A DNA stretch of 64,000 nucleotides from positions 1-64,000 of the forward strand of contig JPHH03000097.1 of NCBI GenBank assembly GCA_000750105.3. The letters are read 5' to 3'. Positions 63,851 to 64,000 of the stretch are shown in pieces; the stretch's first letter is position 1; each line of letters begins with the position of its first letter. The notes beneath the pieces were generated by a model, which worked only from the letters and a program-made list of their open reading frames with translations, ran no database searches and was not told where the DNA came from. The stretch is from Tolypocladium sp. Sup5 PDA-1 (lineage: Eukaryota > Ascomycota > Sordariomycetes > Hypocreales > Ophiocordycipitaceae). The position numbers were made by a program, and so were the translations under genes.

Positions 63851-64000
63851 TTGGTCCGATGGCCCATAACCCCTGCGACCCGCATGGCTGCACTGACACG
63901 CTGCCGTCGAGCCCTCGCCTTCGCACCCTTTGGGCGGCGGAAGCCCACCGGTGGCCCTCCGGGCTCTGCACCATCTTTCCTCGGAGGCTGACGTCGTGCC

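Overview
The window reads as genomic DNA of a filamentous ascomycete, probably a Sordariomycete (Hypocreales is my guess). Genes carry short introns of 46-82 nt with GTANGT donors, CTNAC-like branch sites and TAG/CAG acceptors. Recognisable families are those of Pezizomycotina: Prp28, ValRS, a delta-12 desaturase, Myb/SANT, an Est1-like family, DHA2-type MFS and a Tad-like LINE. I found no tRNA, rRNA, operon or CRISPR. The window opens on a G17 run, which suggests a contig edge.

This looks like a repeat-rich accessory compartment in which most genes are broken. About nine coding units look intact: a coiled-coil ORF (5193-5867), a degenerate casein-kinase-1-like gene (12705-13769, minus), a two-exon Myb/SANT factor (18625-19849, minus), an unknown protein (25333-26055, minus), a two-exon 888-residue repeat protein (29202-31917, minus), a two-exon secreted LysM-like protein (38143-39109, minus), a two-exon APH-type phosphotransferase (49740-51315, minus), a 13-cysteine small protein (53351-53554, minus) and a two-exon Ulp1-type protease (59776-61796, plus). 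Most others are pseudogenes or fragments.

Layout: 0-1 kb, GC-rich sequence with several consensus mini-introns. 1-12 kb, repeat relics and broken genes, including an RRM gene. 12.7-20 kb, CK1-like gene, a TIR element, a frameshifted gene and the Myb gene. 20-28.5 kb, TIR-element debris, the first copy of a 1.06 kb direct duplication, and broken MFS and secreted-protein genes. 28.6-40.8 kb, the 888-residue gene, several broken conserved fungal genes, the LysM-like gene and a truncated PNP_UDP (NLR-type) fragment. 41.2-42.8 kb, a 5'-truncated LINE. 43.2-49.1 kb, a block of decayed copies of core genes (PRP28, valyl-tRNA synthetase, fatty-acid desaturase). 49.4-53.6 kb, phosphotransferase and Cys-rich gene, the latter with its promoter repeated as an inverted repeat. 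54-58.9 kb, a mosaic of broken genes including the second duplication copy. 59.8-62 kb, the Ulp1-like protease followed by a collagen-like Gly-X-Y segment.

The most unusual signal is that the CK1-like protein and the Ulp1-like protease, whose enzyme domains are unrelated, end in the same C-terminal module: a VTDxEDSEL motif, then a DEV/EDEV acidic repeat. A third relic of the acidic repeat lies at 57.85 kb. This suggests a modular family that swaps effector heads on one tail. A second signal is a set of about 18 dispersed ~40 bp palindromic motifs that form the inverted termini of a non-autonomous element family. Several otherwise intact genes differ from their families by single indels, so assembly error must be excluded before each is called a true pseudogene.
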